Below, one piece after another: positions 60,496-64,000 of a stretch of 64,000 nucleotides of DNA. The position numbers and the translations under genes were made by a program. The notes under the pieces were generated by a model. It had not been told where the DNA came from, made no database searches, and saw only the letters and a list, made by a program, of their open reading frames with translations. Each line of letters starts with the position of its first letter. Positions within the stretch are counted from its first letter, which is position 1. Source of the DNA: Zoogloea oleivorans (GTDB lineage Bacteria; Pseudomonadota; Gammaproteobacteria; Burkholderiales; Rhodocyclaceae); the NCBI RefSeq assembly GCF_008107625.1, contig NZ_SDKK01000022.1, positions 1-64,000 of the forward strand, written 5' to 3'.

Positions 60496-62675
60496 AAATG
60501 GGATGTGGTGGTATCAAGCTTGGCGTGTTGGTTGTGGCGGCATGGCTGGGGGGGCTGGCTCCGGTTGCGCCTGCTTTTGCGCAAACGCAGCCAACGGCAG
60601 CGGCTCCGGCCAACAATCGCATCGAGAAAATCATTGCCGCCGAGCAGGGTGGCGACATCATTCTCAAGCTGAGCATGGCGCAGCCGCTGGCTGCCATACC
60701 GGCCAGCTTCAGCGTGGCCAGTCCGGCGCGTATCGCCTTTGATTTTCCGGATACGGCCAACGGACTCGGTCGCAACAGCCAGACCCTCAACGCCGGTGAC
60801 TTGCGCAGCGTGAGCATCGTTCAGGTGGGGGACCGCACGCGTCTGGTGCTCAATCTCGCCCGGGTGTTTCCCTATGAGGCGCGGATCGAGGGCAAGGATA
60901 TTCTCATCACGCTTGCTGCTGGCCACTTCAAGGAAGCGGCCAGCATGACGCCGCAGGCTTCCCAGTTCGCACCCGCCGCGATCGGGCAGGCAGATCGTCA
61001 TGCCATACGCGACATCAACTTCCGTCGTGGCAAGGAGGGAGAAGGCCGGCTGGTGGTCGATCTGTCCGACCCGAATGCCGGCATCGACATCCGCCAGCAG
61101 GGCAACAGCCTGATCGTCGACTTTTTGAAGACCGAAGTGCCCGAGCAGTTGCGCAGAAAGCTCGATGTGGTGGATTTCGGCACCCCCGTTTCTTCCGTGC
61201 TGACCCAGACGCAGGGCGGCAATGTGCGCATGACAGTGACGCCGCGGGGTTTGTGGGAGCACAACGCCTATCAGAGCGACAACCAGTTCGTGCTTGAAGT
61301 GAAGCAGGTCAAGGAAGACCCGAACAAGCTGATCCAGGGGATCGGCAAGGCGCGTTTCGGTGGTGAGAAGCTGTCCCTCAACTTCCAGAACATCGATGTT
61401 CGGTCGGTTCTGCAGGTTATTGCCGACTTCACGAACTTCAACATCATTACCAGCGATTCCGTGCAGGGCAACCTGACCCTGCGCTTGAAGGACGTGCCGT
61501 GGGATCAGGCCCTCGACATCATCCTGCAGGCCCGTGGCCTGGATATGCGCAAGAACGGCAATGTGATCTGGGTCGCACCGCGGGACGAACTGGCTGCCCG
61601 GGAGAAGCTTGACCTCGAAGCTAAAGCGCAGATCGGCGATCTGGAGCCCCTGCGCACCGAGAGCTTCCAGATCAATTATCACAAGGCCAAGAGCGTTGCC
61701 GAGTTCCTGAGGAGCAAGGATCAGACGGTGCTCTCCAAGCGCGGCAATGTGGTGCCTGACGAGCGTAGCAACAAGATCTTCGTGAACGACGTGGGCTCGC
61801 GTCTTGAGGAGATCCGGCGGCTGATTGCAGAAGTCGATGTCGAAGTACGCCAAGTGTTGATCGAAGCACAGATCGTCGAAGCGACGGATACCTTCGCGCG
61901 TAATCTCGGCGTGCGGCTCGGCTTCGGCGCCAAAACTGGTGGCCTGCTCGGCACCACCAATGGCGGTGTTTCGGTCTATCGCAACACGATCGGTGGTGGC
62001 TTGGCCGGCACCGGTTACCAGGCCGGCCAGATATCGACGATTCCCACCTTCCAGACTGATGCGCTGAACGTTAACCTGCCGGCCAGCAGCATCAACGCCA
62101 AGCAGGCCGGCGCGCTGTCTTTTGCTTTGTGGAACAGTGCCGCTACCCGTTTCATCGACCTCGAAGTTTCGGCCCTTGAAGCGGATGGTCGTGGCAAGGT
62201 GGTGTCCCGGCCGCGCGTGATGACTGCCGACAAGGCCGAGGCGATCATCGAGCAGGGTTCCGAGATTCCCTATCAGACTCTATCCGGTGGCGGCTTGTCG
62301 TCCCCCACGGTCAGCTTCAAGAAAGCCAACCTGTCCCTTAAGGTCAAGCCCCAGATCACGCCCGATGGCAAGGTGATGATGGCTATCGAAGTGAACAAGG
62401 ACCAGCCCCGCTACGATCAGCCGGTGGCCGGCGGCAACGTGCCAATCGACACCAAGCATGTCAAGACTGATGTCGTTGTCGAGAACGGCGGTACGGTGGT
62501 CATCGGCGGCATATATATTCAGGAGGTCGGTAACAACACGACCAAGATCCCGCTGCTCGGTGACATTCCGGTGCTTGGCTACCTATTCAGGAATAACGAG
62601 CGCAAGGACAACAAGACCGAGCTACTCGTCTTTATTTCGCCCCGAATCATCAACGATCAGCTGGGTTTGCGCTGA
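60492..62675 (+). CDS. pilQ: Type IV pilus secretin PilQ
   Basis: 727 residues, outer-membrane secretin through which the pilus passes. Signal peptide (LVVAAWLGGLAPVAPAFAQ), two AMIN domains (IILKLSMAQPLAAIPASFSVASPARIAFDFPDT; HAIRDINFRRGKEGEGRLVVDL) that bind peptidoglycan, a secretin N0/N1 region (LSLNFQNIDVRSVLQVIADFTNFNIITSDSVQGNLTLRL) and the secretin domain (VLIEAQIVEATDTFARNLGVRLG; SRPRVMTADKAEAIIEQG; IPLLGDIPVLGYLFRNNERKDNKTELLVFISPRI). Start ATG overlaps pilP (ATGA). Confidence 0.96.
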   Translation: MKMGCGGIKLGVLVVAAWLGGLAPVAPAFAQTQPTAAAPANNRIEKIIAAEQGGDIILKLSMAQPLAAIPASFSVASPARIAFDFPDTANGLGRNSQTLNAGDLRSVSIVQVGDRTRLVLNLARVFPYEARIEGKDILITLAAGHFKEAASMTPQASQFAPAAIGQADRHAIRDINFRRGKEGEGRLVVDLSDPNAGIDIRQQGNSLIVDFLKTEVPEQLRRKLDVVDFGTPVSSVLTQTQGGNVRMTVTPRGLWEHNAYQSDNQFVLEVKQVKEDPNKLIQGIGKARFGGEKLSLNFQNIDVRSVLQVIADFTNFNIITSDSVQGNLTLRLKDVPWDQALDIILQARGLDMRKNGNVIWVAPRDELAAREKLDLEAKAQIGDLEPLRTESFQINYHKAKSVAEFLRSKDQTVLSKRGNVVPDERSNKIFVNDVGSRLEEIRRLIAEVDVEVRQVLIEAQIVEATDTFARNLGVRLGFGAKTGGLLGTTNGGVSVYRNTIGGGLAGTGYQAGQISTIPTFQTDALNVNLPASSINAKQAGALSFALWNSAATRFIDLEVSALEADGRGKVVSRPRVMTADKAEAIIEQGSEIPYQTLSGGGLSSPTVSFKKANLSLKVKPQITPDGKVMMAIEVNKDQPRYDQPVAGGNVPIDTKHVKTDVVVENGGTVVIGGIYIQEVGNNTTKIPLLGDIPVLGYLFRNNERKDNKTELLVFISPRIINDQLGLR

Positions 62676-62699
62676 ACCCTGGTTTGAATGGAACTTCCA

Positions 62700-64000
62700 A
62701 TGCGTGATTTCTTTACTGCGGGTTTAACCTCGCCCACCCGTCTTGTGCCGCTGTTTGCCGTCACTGTTGCCTTAGCCGGTTGTGGCGGCGGTGGGGGTGG
62801 TTCGAGCAATGATTCAAGCTGCCCTGGCGGCTTCATCGTCTGCTCCGGGACTGATACGACTACGCCTGCCTCGCCGACGGTCACGGTAAGCGTGATCGGT
62901 AGCGATGGCGCCACCACCATGACCCTGCCGTCCTCGGGGTCGGTAACGGTTAACGCCCTCATCAAGACGGCAGCGGGGGCCGTGGTTCCGGCAGGCACCC
63001 TGGTCGTTTTCACGACCGACAGCAATTTGGGTATTTTCAGTCCGGCGTCGGGTTCCGCGCTTACCAATGCTGCAGGTGTGGCAAGCATCAAGATGTCGGC
63101 GGCTTCGTTGAGCGCGGCGGGCGCCGCTACGCTGACGGCGACGGCAACAATCGGAGATGTGTCGGTCCGCGGAAGTACCACCTTCCAGGTGGGCGCGGCC
63201 AATCTCTCGCTGTCCGGCCTGACCGTGAGCCCCAGCAGTATTCCGGCTTACGGTACCAGCATCGTTTCAGTGACGGTGAATGTGAACGGGGCGCCCAGCA
63301 CTGCGCCGCTCACCGTGAGCCTCACATCCGGCTGTGTCATCGGCGGCAAGGCCACGCTGCCGGTTGCCGTGCAGACGGTGAACGGTCAGGCCACCGCGAC
63401 CTATACCGACAAGGGCTGTAACGCAACGGACACCATCACCGTCAGCGTGCTGGATCAAAGCCGGCAGGGCACCATTACGGTGGCTGGCCCGCAGGCCGCC
63501 AACATCCAGTTCGCCTCGGCATCGCCCGGTACCATTGCCCTCAAGGGCACTGCCGGTCTCGTCGATGTATCGACTGTCACATTCAAGGTCGTCGATGCCA
63601 CAGGGAATGCCGTGCCGTCGGCCAACGTCGATTTTTACCTGTCCAACTGGACGGGCGGCATCAAGCTCGATGACAAGTCGCAGGCCGAGGTGGATGCCCT
63701 GACTGCGACGGGTGGCAGGGTGCGCAAGCAAACCGCTGCCGACGGTACGGTCAGTGTCGCGGTGCAGGCGGGCAGCAACCCTGCATCGGTCTGGGTGCTG
63801 GCCAAGCTGAAAGACTCCACGCTGGAAACGCAGTCGAGCAAGCTGGTGATCTCCACCGGTCTGCCGACGCAGGAGCGTTTCTCGTTGTCGGTGGGTACCC
63901 ACAATATCGAAGGCTGGTCTTATGACGGTGTCCAGACCGCTCTTAATATCCTTGCCTTTGACCGTGTCGGTAATCCGGTTCCCAACGGTTCAACCATCAA
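62700..64000 (+). CDS. Ig-like (Big/invasin-type) repeat lipoprotein, 3' end outside window
   Basis: At least 433 residues. Lipobox VALAGC (Cys28) followed by a Gly-rich, Ser-rich linker (GGGGGGSS), then beta-rich, Thr/Ser/Ala/Val-rich repeats typical of bacterial Ig-like domains, e.g. PTVTVSVIGSDGATTMTLPSSGSVTVNALIKTAAGAVVPAGTLVVFTTDSNLG, LSGLTVSPSSIPAYGTSIVSVTVNVNGAPS and TFKVVDATGNAVPSANVDFYLSNWTG. Only 24 bp after pilQ, so perhaps co-expressed with the pilus genes. Ligand or partner unknown; an adhesin-like surface role is inferred. Confidence 0.85.
   Translation, partial: MRDFFTAGLTSPTRLVPLFAVTVALAGCGGGGGGSSNDSSCPGGFIVCSGTDTTTPASPTVTVSVIGSDGATTMTLPSSGSVTVNALIKTAAGAVVPAGTLVVFTTDSNLGIFSPASGSALTNAAGVASIKMSAASLSAAGAATLTATATIGDVSVRGSTTFQVGAANLSLSGLTVSPSSIPAYGTSIVSVTVNVNGAPSTAPLTVSLTSGCVIGGKATLPVAVQTVNGQATATYTDKGCNATDTITVSVLDQSRQGTITVAGPQAANIQFASASPGTIALKGTAGLVDVSTVTFKVVDATGNAVPSANVDFYLSNWTGGIKLDDKSQAEVDALTATGGRVRKQTAADGTVSVAVQAGSNPASVWVLAKLKDSTLETQSSKLVISTGLPTQERFSLSVGTHNIEGWSYDGVQTALNILAFDRVGNPVPNGSTI

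Noticed and set aside
60548-60554. G7 tract in the pilQ signal peptide as a phase-variation tract
   Set aside because: Seven bases are short and similar G7 runs occur elsewhere (e.g. the regulator near 24616 and the CelD-like gene near 36815); not enough to claim slippage.

Overview
The window is a GC-rich stretch of bacterial chromosome, tightly packed and almost entirely coding. Gene content points to a betaproteobacterium, most likely in or near Rhodocyclales (Azospira/Dechloromonas-like); this is inference from gene content, not from a marker-gene search. The main clues are a class I PHA synthase, a PEP-CTERM protein, a DUF3460 protein, the ATP-grasp type gshA next to gshB, an EIIA-HPr-EI phosphotransfer set without sugar permease, a metX-metW operon behind a SAM-II riboswitch, and the ponA/pilMNOPQ divergon.

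Layout. 1-2.5 kb: a NodT-type efflux lipoprotein (cut by the window edge), its likely MarR regulator, and alanine dehydrogenase. 2.6-8.4 kb: a BtuF-like protein, a MscS channel, a PIN protein, PHA synthase, a metallo-hydrolase and a MerR regulator. 8.4-17.8 kb: a GNAT/beta-carbonic anhydrase fusion, a thioesterase, two tandem DsbA-fold isomerases, a LOG-type hydrolase, the glutathione-dependent formaldehyde pathway (frmA-fghA), two tiny DUF1289 proteins, a second metallo-hydrolase, rapZ, a NusG-domain-II protein and a Gx transporter. 17.8-20.1 kb is the accessory patch: an 11-unit 21-bp degenerate repeat array, then lower-GC DNA with a zinc-ribbon protein, an attC-like hairpin and an HNH nuclease.

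20.1-29 kb: a secreted protein of unknown function, an Fe-S photolyase, an RNase H-like protein, a large SARP/BTAD-like regulator next to a PEP-CTERM protein, a Dyp peroxidase, and the SAM-II-controlled metX-metW pair. 29-35 kb: one probable transcription unit, gshA-gshB-apbE-EIIA-ptsH-ptsI. 35-38 kb: a DNA adenine methyltransferase with a C9 tract in its first codons (phase-variation candidate), a CelD-like acyltransferase and hemW. 38.6-47.7 kb: rdgB, rph, a Fic protein with a perfect inverted repeat on its start codon, a PP2C phosphatase/Ser-Thr kinase pair, and yicC-gmk-rpoZ-spoT. 47.7-54.8 kb: an exonuclease/GIY-YIG nuclease, an RND pump with its adaptor, lysA and lptM. 54.8-64 kb: cyaY, penicillin-binding protein 1A divergent from pilMNOPQ, and an Ig-like surface lipoprotein that runs off the window.

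Most of the window is housekeeping. The points that stand out are the candidate phase-variable methyltransferase, the Fic gene with its operator-like repeat, the 21-bp array beside the attC-like island, the GNAT-carbonic anhydrase fusion, a perfect 22-bp palindrome behind the MerR gene, and matching MarR boxes in two promoters. No rRNA, tRNA, insertion sequence or CRISPR array was recognised.
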